DNA from: Thermoplasmatota archaeon
Lineage (GTDB): Archaea > Thermoplasmatota > Thermoplasmata > Thermoplasmatales > Thermoplasmataceae
Assembly: GCA_023489435.1 (NCBI GenBank)
Contig: JAMDCA010000020.1
Span: 1-64,000, forward strand
Direction: 5' to 3'
DNA: 64,000 nt
A program made the position numbers and the translations under genes. Below, one piece after another: positions 48,930 to 58,760 of the stretch (its first letter is position 1; each line of letters begins with the position of its first letter). Below the pieces are notes generated by a model. It ran no database searches. It was given only the letters and a program-made list of their open reading frames with translations, and was not told where the DNA came from.

Positions 48930-49523
48930 CTACTTTCTCAGGAACACGAACCCGGTGTAAACAGGCCAGATGCCGAGCATAACTGCCTCAACAAATTCAT
49001 AGAAGCCCAAACCAAGATAAGTACTGATAACGCCGAAATCCTCCAATATTCCGGCGATGATGAAAATCAGCCCTATAATGGAGGTTATAATCCCCAATGT
49101 CCTCTTATAGCTGTTTTCAAGTGTTCCCCTGGTTGTACAGAACAAAATTATCCCAATTGGGAAAAGAATGAAATATACAAGTGCAAAAATCAGGTGGAAT
49201 GGTTCATGATGTTCGGTGAATATCCCAACTAGACCAAGGGATAATCCCGATATTATCAGCATTGCAGAAACAGGAATACTGGCCAGTTTCATTTTACGAA
49301 GACCAATGATGAAGATGAGGTTGGCCAGGGCCTCAAAAACTAAGCCCCCATTGAACAGGTATGAATAATTGTTAACACCCAAATCGCTTAGAGCGCTGGT
49401 TCTCCAGTTAAACCATGGTGACAGAAGAATGTCAACCACAACAAGTCCAATTGCAATTACTGGTCCAATAATACCAAAGAACATGAACCATCGGTAAGAG
49501 GAATGCACTCCCGTCTCATCCAT
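48930..49523 (-). CDS. DUF998 family membrane protein
   Basis: Multi-TM; SPWFNWRTSALSDLGVNNYSYLFNGGLVFEALANLIFIIGL. Confidence 0.82.
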   Translation of the reverse strand: MDETGVHSSYRWFMFFGIIGPVIAIGLVVVDILLSPWFNWRTSALSDLGVNNYSYLFNGGLVFEALANLIFIIGLRKMKLASIPVSAMLIISGLSLGLVGIFTEHHEPFHLIFALVYFILFPIGIILFCTTRGTLENSYKRTLGIITSIIGLIFIIAGILEDFGVISTYLGLGFYEFVEAVMLGIWPVYTGFVFLRK

Positions 49524-49666
49524 ATGAGTGTACCTTGAGTCTCGCTATAAATCTTTCATTGAAATGTGACCCGTGATATAGGGAAACACGCGAAATATTC
49601 ACGTGAAAGATTCAATTACTCCACGGACATCTCCAACGGTCTTAATTGAAGACATAAGGTGACAAA

Positions 49667-50917
49667 ATGCCGGAAAATTTGGATCCATTCGAAATAGCAT
49701 TGGAACAGCTTAACAAGGCTGCCAAAGTTATGAAATTGGACAAGCAAGCTCTCTCCTTATTGAGCTCTCCCAAGGCAATCCTTGAGGTTAGCATACCTAT
49801 AAGGATGGACGACGGAGAAACAAAGGTATTCAAAGGATTCAGAGTAAGGTATAATAATGCCCGTGGGCCAGCCAAGGGAGGAATCAGATTCCACCCAGCT
49901 GAAACGCTTTCAACCGTGAAGGCACTTTCTGCTTGGATGACCTGGAAGACCGCTATAACAAACCTTCCACTCGGTGGAGGAAAAGGCGGCATTATTTGCG
50001 ATCCAAAATCAATGAGTGAAGGCGAATTGGAGAGACTCAGCAGAGGATACATCAGGGCTGTTGCAGATTTCATTGGCCCAGAGATAGATGTCCCCGCTCC
50101 GGATGTTTACACAACACCACAGATTATGGCCTGGATGATGGATGAATACGAAACCATAGTCAGGAGAGCTGCACCAGGTGTCATAACCGGAAAACCAATT
50201 GAAAACTGGGGTTCACTTGGAAGAGGAGACGCCACAGCTAGAGGTGGAATGTTTGTACTCAGGGAAGCAGCCAAAACACTGAATATGGACCTTGGAAAAG
50301 CCAAAGCAGCTATACAGGGATTTGGAAATGCAGGCCAGTTTGCACTTAAACTCATAACCGAAATGTACAAGACAAAGGTCGTTGCAGTTTCTGACACAAA
50401 GGGTGGAATATATCTAGAATCCGGAATAGATTACAATAAGCTACTTGAGCACAAGAAGAAAACTGGCACGGTCCAGAATTTTCCGGGTGCAAAAAACATT
50501 ACCAATGAGGATCTTCTTGAACTGGGAGTGGATATTCTCATACCTGCTGCTATCGAGAACCAGCTCAGGGCGGACAATGCAGGCAAGATTAAGGCAAAAG
50601 TCATAATGGAGCTGGCAAATGGCCCCACAACCCCTGATGCTGATGAGATCTTCCACAAGAACAATGTCCTGGTTCTACCAGACTTCCTCTCCAATGCAGG
50701 AGGAGTTACCGTATCTTACTTCGAGTGGGTGCAGAACCAGGAAGGTTACTACTGGACAGAGGAAGAGGTTCACCAGAAACTTGACCAGAAAATGACAGAA
50801 GCCACTCACGCGGTACTGGCGGCCTCAAAGGCATACAATGTAGACCCCAGGACAGCAGCCTACACGGTTTCTGTAAAGAGAGTGGCCGACGCGATGAAGT
50901 ACAGAGGATGGTATTGA
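49667..50917 (+). CDS. gdhA: Glu/Leu/Phe/Val dehydrogenase (glutamate dehydrogenase)
   Basis: [69 protein letters not shown]. Confidence 0.96.
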   Translation: MPENLDPFEIALEQLNKAAKVMKLDKQALSLLSSPKAILEVSIPIRMDDGETKVFKGFRVRYNNARGPAKGGIRFHPAETLSTVKALSAWMTWKTAITNLPLGGGKGGIICDPKSMSEGELERLSRGYIRAVADFIGPEIDVPAPDVYTTPQIMAWMMDEYETIVRRAAPGVITGKPIENWGSLGRGDATARGGMFVLREAAKTLNMDLGKAKAAIQGFGNAGQFALKLITEMYKTKVVAVSDTKGGIYLESGIDYNKLLEHKKKTGTVQNFPGAKNITNEDLLELGVDILIPAAIENQLRADNAGKIKAKVIMELANGPTTPDADEIFHKNNVLVLPDFLSNAGGVTVSYFEWVQNQEGYYWTEEEVHQKLDQKMTEATHAVLAASKAYNVDPRTAAYTVSVKRVADAMKYRGWY

Positions 50918-50974
50918 CCATCTCCAAATTTTTTTATTGACATAACTGCTACAGGTTGGCAGACAGACAGTTGA

Positions 50975-51046
50975 GCGGGCGTAGTGTAGAGGTTATCACA
51001 GGAGCTTCCCAAGCTCTTGACCCGGGTTCAAATCCCGGCGCCCGCA
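50975..51046 (+). tRNA. tRNA-Gly (anticodon CCC)
   Basis: GCGGGCGTAGTGTAGAGGTTATCACAGGAGCTTCCCAAGCTCTTGACCCGGGTTCAAATCCCGGCGCCCGCA; all arms pair. Confidence 0.94.
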
Positions 51047-51149
51047 TCCTTTAAAATGCAAATTCCTATATTTTAAATCAGAAGTTAAGGAAAGTTGTTT
51101 ATCATATTCTTCCAAAATGCAGTCAGAAATCTGCAATGAATTATATTTT

Positions 51150-51420
51150 AACATCGTGAGCGGGAAATCCCACATCCTTCAGGGGTGGGATGGGAGCGAA
51201 CCAAAATTTATTAGGCGATTGCAGATAATCTGCTGTTCGCTGGCAGACATAAGTGAAAGTGGTCGGATCGCATATTGCTCCATGCGTGCCTGCATCCGTA
51301 AAGTCAGATGGCTGAGCATGGAGAACACAGTACCTTCGGGCCGAGGGGAATTCAAGCCTGTGGAGACTCCGCCAGCAGCCGTAGAAGCAGGAAGCCCATG
51401 GATTTATTCGTGGGAGGAGG
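51150..51420 (+). mobile_element. Remnant/non-autonomous derivative of an IS200/IS605-family (TnpB) element
   Basis: Hairpin ATCCCAC...GTGGGAT (51167-51191); TnpB-like C-terminal tail SMENTVPSGRGEFKPVETPPAAVEAGSP followed by hairpin CCCATG-gatttatt-CGTGGG (51395-51414) and aggaggtcac. Confidence 0.55.
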
Positions 51421-51599
51421 TCACAAGGCTCTGTGTATCAGGTTTATTTCTTCGTATGCAGTTGGCCCTTATCCGCAATTGCCACAAGGGCACACTTCAA
51501 TTTATTAACTCTACTGATGAATTATAAGAAATTCTATGGCTTCTGGTTCTTCGACATCACGGGTATGGCGAAACATATTCATCATAAGTTGGATATTGA

Positions 51600-52409
51600 A
51601 TGCACATGGATAGATTGAAAGTCTGCATGTCCGGGGTTTCAGGGTGGGCAGGAAGGGCATTGGTTCCAGCTATCATAGAATCAGACGATATGGAACTGGT
51701 GGGGGCCGTCTCTAGAAAATACGCAGAAAAGCCCCTCTCGGATGTAACTGGGAACTTGACCCATAAACTTACAATCTCAGGATCAGTCGAGCAAGCCCTG
51801 AAAGTGAAAACAGACGTGTTGATCGACTATACTTCTCCAGAGGCTGTGAAAGACAACATTTTGGCTGCGGTAAAAAAAGGCGTTCATTGCGTTGTAGGGA
51901 GTTCCGGCCTTACAGATGGCGATTATCGGGAAATAGATGAAGCTAGCAAGATCAGCAAAGTTGGGGTGGTAGCAGCGGGAAATTTTGCCATTTCAGCAGC
52001 ACTTCTTCTCCGTTTTGCCACGATGGCCGCCAGGTACATGCCAAGCTGGGAAATTTTGGATTACGCATCTGACGGAAAACCTGATGCACCCAGTGGTACG
52101 GCAAGGGAACTGGCATACAGGCTTTCCAAAGCAGGAAATCCTAAGTTTGAAGTCCCACCGGAAAAGATAATCGGGCCAAAAGAGAGCAGAGGCTTGACTC
52201 TCAACGGCAACCAGATTCACTCGATAAGGCTGCCCGGGCATGTAATTGGGGCCGAGGTAATATACGGGAAACCCGACGAAAGGCTGATATTGAAGTATGA
52301 CGGTGGAAGCGGGGCTGCCCCTTACATAGAGGGCACGTTTCTTGCAGTTAGGAAAGTAAATGGGATGGTTGGCCTGACAAGGGGCCTTGACAACCTGCTT
52401 GATCTGTAA
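51600..52409 (+). CDS. DapB-like 4-hydroxy-tetrahydrodipicolinate reductase family protein
   Basis: VCMSGVSGWAGRALVPAI Rossmann motif, IDYTSPEAVKDN, VVGSSGLT, GKPDAPSGTA. Confidence 0.82.
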   Translation: MHMDRLKVCMSGVSGWAGRALVPAIIESDDMELVGAVSRKYAEKPLSDVTGNLTHKLTISGSVEQALKVKTDVLIDYTSPEAVKDNILAAVKKGVHCVVGSSGLTDGDYREIDEASKISKVGVVAAGNFAISAALLLRFATMAARYMPSWEILDYASDGKPDAPSGTARELAYRLSKAGNPKFEVPPEKIIGPKESRGLTLNGNQIHSIRLPGHVIGAEVIYGKPDERLILKYDGGSGAAPYIEGTFLAVRKVNGMVGLTRGLDNLLDL

Positions 52410-52753
52410 ACGAGCTAGAAGTTATTGAAAATTAGAAAAATAAAATTTAGAACTTGAGGTGCTCCCCGTTGGTCTCTGCCGATAGAAAGGCTGCCCGCAA
52501 TCAGGAGGAATACAGTGCTCCAGTTCCCAAGGAAAAAGCTTCCGTTGAAGCCTGGCCCAAACCAGCCCCTTCTTTTCCTTGTTTGGGAATTTCCTCCTAA
52601 ATTTTTTGTTAAAAGTATAGTACCGAGTTCCTTTGAATCGTTGGTGCGAACCGATATTTTCAGCTTTGAATCTACTTTAAGGCTGTAAGCTAAACTGAAT
52701 AAATTCATTTTTCACATGGGCAATTTTTTATTGTTTGATTAATTTATATTAAA

Positions 52754-54112
52754 GTGAAAAGAAGAGCCGGGATCGCATTTCTTCTTGCTGCAATCGTTTT
52801 TTCTTCATCGCTCCTCCTGGCGGAGACTTACCTTTACACTCCGCTTCAGAACAGATGGACAGGTGGTGTTTCCGGGAATGTTCTTTCATCGCAAATTGCC
52901 AATGGCTCTTTATATGTGCTCACTGCCCACACTAATTTTACCGCTAATTCATACTATTACAGTGTTTACAGGTTCAATCTGACAACCGGCGCACGGGAGT
53001 GGTCAAGCAGCACACAGAATATTACCGGTTCTCCAGAGACACTGATGGAGCCTTCTCATTACGGCCCCCTGCTGCATTATTATAACAATACTGTGTACCT
53101 CATGGCATTTAACGGCAGTACCTTTGAAACGTTCAACAACGCCTTCAACAGTTTTGAACTTATAGAGATGAATGCTACAACAGGCAATATTCTGAACTCT
53201 TATGAATTGGCGCCCTTTCAGCAGGGAACATACTCAACCATAGGCTTCACTATGAACATGATTGGCAAAACTCTTTACCTTGGGTTTTTGAACAATACAT
53301 TTTCCACACCGCAAGGGCACAACAATTCTCTTGAAGTCTATGAGTATGTAATAGGCAATAATGGCCCGGCACTCCTGAACTATAACTCTACCATAATTCC
53401 ACAGGTCAATGGATGGGGAACGACAGCGGAAAGTGTCTACGTTTCAGGGCAAAAAATCGCATATTGCATAAATACACTTGGAATTGCGTTGGTATACGGC
53501 TCGGATGGTATGGTCAGGTTGAATATGCCTGGAGAGGCAATGGATTTCAATGGGCAGGAACTGTATTATTTCAATTCAAGTTCCAGTTACTTAAATGTGA
53601 GTGAAGTTTCGGTAAACGGTGGTTCCAGTGCAAATCTCTTCAATATCACGCAGTCGCCCTACAACAATGTCAGTTACCGGTATTTTGCTGAAACAAATGG
53701 TGCGGGGATATTCTACGTCATAACAAATGCCTATCCATATGGGGTTTTCATTGGCGGAAGCACACCTGCAAGCCTATCCTTTCAACGAATTCAGGCAGTC
53801 AGTTCCAATGGCACTGTTTTATGGAGCCACTCCCTTCCCACCGGTTCATATGCATCGGTCCTGAAGCATACAGATTCCAGCAATGGAAACATTATTGTTA
53901 CTGCTTTGGGCCAATCAAGTTCAGAGATACTTCTAATCAATAATATAACCGGGAAAGTGCAGCTGAAAGTGAATTATCATATTCTTCTTAATGCCCAGAC
54001 AGGCACATCATACCCACTGACTCCGCCTCAATTCAAGGGCGCCCTGATTTACTCGGGGGCATATCTAGTTTATGTACTGGGGAACAGAATCGCCCTGGCT
54101 GAAATAAATTAA
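52754..54112 (+). CDS. Secreted beta-propeller-like (PQQ-type) surface protein
   Basis: GTG start, N-terminal signal/TM (GIAFLLAAIVFSSSLLLAETYLY), repeated xLxxINATTG / LTTGAREWSS and N-glycosylation sequons. Confidence 0.6.
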   Translation: MKRRAGIAFLLAAIVFSSSLLLAETYLYTPLQNRWTGGVSGNVLSSQIANGSLYVLTAHTNFTANSYYYSVYRFNLTTGAREWSSSTQNITGSPETLMEPSHYGPLLHYYNNTVYLMAFNGSTFETFNNAFNSFELIEMNATTGNILNSYELAPFQQGTYSTIGFTMNMIGKTLYLGFLNNTFSTPQGHNNSLEVYEYVIGNNGPALLNYNSTIIPQVNGWGTTAESVYVSGQKIAYCINTLGIALVYGSDGMVRLNMPGEAMDFNGQELYYFNSSSSYLNVSEVSVNGGSSANLFNITQSPYNNVSYRYFAETNGAGIFYVITNAYPYGVFIGGSTPASLSFQRIQAVSSNGTVLWSHSLPTGSYASVLKHTDSSNGNIIVTALGQSSSEILLINNITGKVQLKVNYHILLNAQTGTSYPLTPPQFKGALIYSGAYLVYVLGNRIALAEIN

Positions 54113-54152
54113 TTGAAATAATGGGATGGGCCGGGAAGGGGAGGATAACAAT

Positions 54153-55460
54153 TCAGTCCTGGATGATATCCTTTGCTCCTGCTTTGGCTCTTGACCATGT
54201 TTCCGCGGAGAGCGCTAAGCCAGCGACCAACAGAACATTGGCAACAGCAAGGTTCACAAACCATCCATTGAGAAGTCCCAGCGAACTTCTGCTCAAAAGA
54301 ATGAATGTTGGTGCAAACCCACCTATTATAGCACCTGCGTTGTATGTGAATCCCACACTCGTTGATCTGTAACGCTTGCTGAATTTCTCAGCAAGGAAGG
54401 ATGGGAGTGTAGAGAATATCATCGCTTCCAGGAAAGCCTGCACACTGAACACCACATAGAGAATACTTGCATTGGTCGAGACGCCGTAGTAAGTCAGCGG
54501 ATATAGTGAAACTATGAATAAGACGGAAAAAGTCATCATTGCCATCCTTCTTCCCGGGATCTTTGTGGAAAAAATCCCTCCAAGCCACACTCCCAGCAGA
54601 GAAACAAGATTAGCCACCACAAGTATGAGTCCACTATCCTTCAGGGGGATGTTGTTAATCCCTGGCCCCATGAGTATGGGGTAAAAGCTGAAGGTTCCAG
54701 AATTGATGTAGAGCAAGCCTGTTGTGATAAATATGGCGAATATGACAGGAAGGGGTTCTTCCCTTATCATCCTGAAAATTGGAGTTCTTTCCACTTCTTT
54801 TTTCTCCAGCATTTCCCTGAATACGGGTGTTTCTTGAGCTCCAAGCCTTGAAACCAGGGCAATTACACCGGGAATCAGAGTAGTGTAAAACATGATCCTC
54901 CACGCAAAATTTATGATCTGAGAGGTGGAATAATAACTTCCTATTATTGCTGCAACTCCCGCAGCTATGAAGAATCCCGTGCCGAATCCACTTTGAACAA
55001 ATGCTCCTATGACCCCCCTCTTTTCAGCCGGTACAGTTTCCGAATAGAGGGCAGTTCCTCCCCCATATTCAGCACCGGCAAAAAGGCCGATTATGAAGAG
55101 AAGAACATACAGGATGGCTAGTGCCACATATCCCGCAGTCACGTATGTTGGTAGAAATCCAATGGCAAAGCTGAATACTGAGAAGCCCACCACAGTAACC
55201 ATGAGCATATTCCTGCGGCCTATTTTGTCGCCGAGGAAGTTGCCGAACACCAGGGACCCGATTGATCTGGCGATTGAACCTACAGCAAGACCAAGAACGA
55301 TTGCCAGCAGAGAACCTGTAAATGACGAGGGGAAAAAGACACTCGCCATATAACTGGCCATCAGGAGGTATGCTATTGTAACATACCCGTCCATCAACCA
55401 TCCAGACCAAGCAGCTATAACATTTGTCCATTGCTGGCCATCGAGGCCATAAAACTTCAT
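54153..55460 (-). CDS. MFS transporter (metabolite:H+ symporter type)
   Basis: 12-TM pattern, GNFLGDKIGRRNMLMVTV, RMVPAEKRG-like ETVPAEKRGVIGAFVQSGFGTGFF. Confidence 0.9.
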   Translation of the reverse strand: MKFYGLDGQQWTNVIAAWSGWLMDGYVTIAYLLMASYMASVFFPSSFTGSLLAIVLGLAVGSIARSIGSLVFGNFLGDKIGRRNMLMVTVVGFSVFSFAIGFLPTYVTAGYVALAILYVLLFIIGLFAGAEYGGGTALYSETVPAEKRGVIGAFVQSGFGTGFFIAAGVAAIIGSYYSTSQIINFAWRIMFYTTLIPGVIALVSRLGAQETPVFREMLEKKEVERTPIFRMIREEPLPVIFAIFITTGLLYINSGTFSFYPILMGPGINNIPLKDSGLILVVANLVSLLGVWLGGIFSTKIPGRRMAMMTFSVLFIVSLYPLTYYGVSTNASILYVVFSVQAFLEAMIFSTLPSFLAEKFSKRYRSTSVGFTYNAGAIIGGFAPTFILLSRSSLGLLNGWFVNLAVANVLLVAGLALSAETWSRAKAGAKDIIQD

Positions 55461-55577
55461 CGCCCTTATATACTCACTATCTTAAAATTTTTTCATCAAA
55501 TGGTTCAGGTAAAATTATTACTTAGTGTCCCTCTAATATCATTTTGAAAAAAGGATGGAAACGAAAGAAACAGAAAT

Positions 55578-56735
55578 TCAGGATACCATTTTCTTCAAAT
55601 CGTTAATCAAATCTTCAGGGTCTTCAAGGCCAACAGAGAGCCTGAACGTCTCATGGCTTATCCCCAGAGATTTCTTTTCCTCTGCGGACAGGGAACGGTG
55701 AGACATTGTGGAGGGGTGTGAAATGGTGGAATTCACCCCTCCAAGGGTATTTGCCGGAGTTATGATGCTCATTCTCTTCATAGCCTCAAGCGGGTCTCCC
55801 TGGATCTTTATGTCAAAAGTTACAACACCCCCGAAACCCTTGAGGTTTCTCAATGCAATCTCTCTGTCTGGATGATTCACTAAGCCAGGGTACCGGACGC
55901 TGGAAAAACCATTGATCTTCCCAATAGTCTCTGCTATTTCCAGAGCTGTGCGGTTGATCTGAATAATTCTGGTTTTAAGAGTCTTAATACCTCTCAAAGT
56001 GAGGAAAGCTGTATTTGGGTCCATGGTCGTGCCAAGGGTTCGCCTGAAATTGTCTATCTTTTCAACAAGAATCTTTTTTCCTGCAGCAGACCCGCCAATT
56101 ACATCATTATGGCCAGAAATGAATTTTGAAAGGCTCTGGACAACAACATCTGCCCCAAGGTCGCTTGCACACTGGTTTATTGGAGTCGCGAAGGTTTCAT
56201 CAACCACAAGGAGGCCGTTGTTGGAGTGGACCGCCTTTGAAATAGCCTGTACATCATATACCCTTAAAATGGGGTTTGTCAGGCTCTCCAGGAAAACAAT
56301 GTCAGCATTCTCTGCTTCCCTGACAAATGCCTCATTCCCAAGCTCAGGAACAATGGCTTTTACGCCCCATTTCACCAGGAACTCTGTTATAAACCTGTAC
56401 GTCCTTGCAAAAGTATCCTTGTGAACAAGAACTTTTGAGCCCGGTCTGCACAGTGCAAGCATAGTAGTGGATATTGCACCCATTCCCGATGCGAAGCATG
56501 TGGCAGCTTCTGTATTCTCAAGGATGGCAATAATCCTGGCAAGTTCCTCCACCGTGGGATTTGATTCTCTAGAATACCTGAACTTTTCACCCTCCGGCAT
56601 CAGGAAAGCGCTGGTCTGGTGAATGGGAAAACTGAGGCTTCCTGTATTTGGATCGACCGATTCCTTTATCGGAAATTCAATTTTCCGTGATATAAGCACC
56701 ACCTGCCAGGTTTGAATTAAGAACGGAGTAACCAA
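55578..56735 (-). CDS. Cys/Met metabolism PLP-dependent enzyme (cystathionine gamma-synthase/lyase type)
   Basis: YSRESNPTVEELARIIAILENTEAATCFASGMGAIS, VVQSLSKFISGHNDVIGG (PLP Lys), RLSVGLEDPEDLINDL. True start probably a GTG near 56704. Confidence 0.93.
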   Translation of the reverse strand: MVTPFLIQTWQVVLISRKIEFPIKESVDPNTGSLSFPIHQTSAFLMPEGEKFRYSRESNPTVEELARIIAILENTEAATCFASGMGAISTTMLALCRPGSKVLVHKDTFARTYRFITEFLVKWGVKAIVPELGNEAFVREAENADIVFLESLTNPILRVYDVQAISKAVHSNNGLLVVDETFATPINQCASDLGADVVVQSLSKFISGHNDVIGGSAAGKKILVEKIDNFRRTLGTTMDPNTAFLTLRGIKTLKTRIIQINRTALEIAETIGKINGFSSVRYPGLVNHPDREIALRNLKGFGGVVTFDIKIQGDPLEAMKRMSIITPANTLGGVNSTISHPSTMSHRSLSAEEKKSLGISHETFRLSVGLEDPEDLINDLKKMVS

Positions 56736-57606
56736 TGCCTGATGATTTCAGCACATCACCTGTTCCACTTAGAATTGAATCCAAATCAGTTTTCCTGTCA
56801 ACCACAACAAGGATGCTTGGCCCAGCGCCGCTTATGCATACTCCTGCTGCTTCGTTCTCCAGGGCAACCTTCTTAACCGCAGGGTAAAAAGGAAACATCT
56901 GCATACGGGAAGCTTCAACGATATGGTCATTCATTCCTGCCCTGAGGGCGTCCCTGTCGCCATTTATGAAACCTGAAACCATGAGGCTTGTATGCCTTAT
57001 TCCCCAGATATGCTGGGACATTGTAATTTCACTTGGAACCAGGGTTCTCGAGATCCTGGTTTTACCAGGTATGTTCATATTCGGAAGTATGGTGAGAAAA
57101 GAAAATTTCCTGTTGATTTTGAGAGGGCGTATTTTCATGGGATTTGTTGACTCAACCATCACCAACCCACCATAAACAGCTGCAGCAACATTATCAGCAT
57201 GTGGGGTGCCTGAAGAAGCTGTTTCGCCAAGCATGGCAAAGTTTACCTTCTCATCCATTGAGAGGCCAATATCCATCAGTGAATCAATCGCGACTACCGC
57301 AGCTGCAGCTGAGGCACCGCTGCTGCCAAGCCCAAGGCCAAGAGGTATGTCACTGGAAATGCAGATTCTGAACTTTCCGTTTATACCCCGGGTTTCCAGT
57401 ACATTCTTTACTGCAAGAGAGGCAGTGTTTTCAAGCGGATTGGAGGGAAGGTCGCCACTGTTCAATTCCAGTTCAACTTTGGGTGAATGTTCCACGAGTT
57501 CCACTGATATCTTTGTCGACCCTGCATCATGAGCGAGGCCCATTGTATCAAAACCGGGGCCAAGATTGGCAGAACTTGAGTAGGCCCTGGCAGTGGCAAT
57601 TCTCAT
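56677..57606 (-). CDS. thrB: Homoserine kinase (GHMP family)
   Basis: ARAYSSSANLGPGFDTMGLA, DIPLGLGLGSSGASAAAAVVA, AGVCISGAGPSILVV. Confidence 0.93.
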   Translation of the reverse strand: MRIATARAYSSSANLGPGFDTMGLAHDAGSTKISVELVEHSPKVELELNSGDLPSNPLENTASLAVKNVLETRGINGKFRICISSDIPLGLGLGSSGASAAAAVVAIDSLMDIGLSMDEKVNFAMLGETASSGTPHADNVAAAVYGGLVMVESTNPMKIRPLKINRKFSFLTILPNMNIPGKTRISRTLVPSEITMSQHIWGIRHTSLMVSGFINGDRDALRAGMNDHIVEASRMQMFPFYPAVKKVALENEAAGVCISGAGPSILVVVDRKTDLDSILSGTGDVLKSSGIGYSVLNSNLAGGAYITEN

Positions 57607-57730
57607 TTTGTGCCCAAGATTATGGACTGATAAGAATATTTTTTAATATGGGATTACCACCAGGAATATTCTTAATAATAAATGGCGAAGCAAGAGATCA
57701 GGTTTAAGTTAATGGTTCATATTTTTGCCT

Positions 57731-58075
57731 ATGATTATAGGTATTCCAGTCACTGGCAATATGCCATCAGGACCGGGTGAAGCTCAGGAAGTTGTACTGT
57801 TTGACACTTCAACCGGCCTTGAAATTGACAGATATGAAAATCCAGCGCTTACGGCAACTTCAGGCAGAGGCATTGCCATGATCAGGTCACTCCTGGAAAG
57901 AAGAGTGGAGGCAATGGTTGTTTCTGGCATTGGCCAGCATGCATTCGAAGTTGCGAGAAGGACTCTTAAAGTTCTCAACGGGGAAGGCCTTACGCTGGAG
58001 CAGATAGTCCAGGAAGCTAGAAAGGGTGCCCTCCACGAAATCACTGAGCCAAACCACGGAATGCACTCTCACTGA
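57731..58075 (+). CDS. Dinitrogenase iron-molybdenum cofactor (NifX/NifB-C-like) domain protein
   Basis: VEAMVVSGIGQHAFEVARRTLKVLNGEGLTLEQIVQEARKGAL; His-containing tail HGMHSH. Confidence 0.75.
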   Translation: MIIGIPVTGNMPSGPGEAQEVVLFDTSTGLEIDRYENPALTATSGRGIAMIRSLLERRVEAMVVSGIGQHAFEVARRTLKVLNGEGLTLEQIVQEARKGALHEITEPNHGMHSH

Positions 58076-58097
58076 ACGAGGCAGACATAGCATAGAG

Positions 58098-58634
58098 TTA
58101 CAAAATTCTGCCAAGGCAGAACATTGAATGGAACCCATCTTCAAGTTTGTAAGAATCCCGTTCGAATCCCTCTATCATGAAGCCATTTTTCATCAACACG
58201 CGCAGTGATGGCAAATTGAAGTCGAGAACCTTGGTGTATAACCTTCTCAGTCCAAGCTCACCCTTTGCATAGTCCACGACCAGGGAAAGAGCCTCGGACG
58301 CGTATCCTTTGTTCCAGTATTCCCTGCCAATCCAATAGCCCACGTGGGCTTTGAAATCTGTATAGTCAATATCCTTAAGTCCTATTATCCCAACTAGCAA
58401 ATTTTCACTGAAAATAAGGAAATCCATAGCAAAATGGGTCTTCCCGTATTTCCTGTTCATGTCGAGAAAAATCCTTCCGTCTTCCTCTGTATATGGAAAT
58501 GGAAAACCGTGTCCGCCTATGCGCCTTGCTATTTCTGGGTCGTTGGCTATTCTGGATATCTGCACCGCATATTTCCCTTTGAGGTCATTTGAGAGGTGCA
58601 ACCGGGGGCTGACCAGATCTACTTTGTCTTCCAC
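58098..58634 (-). CDS. GNAT acetyltransferase (RimJ/RimL type)
   Basis: VGYWIGREYWNKGYASEALSLVVDYAKGELGLRRLYTKVLDFNLPSLRVLMKNGFMIEG. Confidence 0.88.
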   Translation of the reverse strand: MEDKVDLVSPRLHLSNDLKGKYAVQISRIANDPEIARRIGGHGFPFPYTEEDGRIFLDMNRKYGKTHFAMDFLIFSENLLVGIIGLKDIDYTDFKAHVGYWIGREYWNKGYASEALSLVVDYAKGELGLRRLYTKVLDFNLPSLRVLMKNGFMIEGFERDSYKLEDGFHSMFCLGRIL

Positions 58635-58760
58635 ACCAGTAATAAGCTAAAGGTCATAAGAAACCTTATGATTTATAGAAATTGCAGTTATCCATCTCAT
58701 CCATTTCAAAGGTGCCTAAGTTTTTATTGTCATTTAAAAAATATTTTCAATGGGAATGGT

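Noticed and set aside
52415-52708. 97-aa minus-strand ORF with a hydrophobic segment
   Set aside because: Low-complexity region between dapB-like and the secreted protein gene; no recognisable motif, weak coding character.
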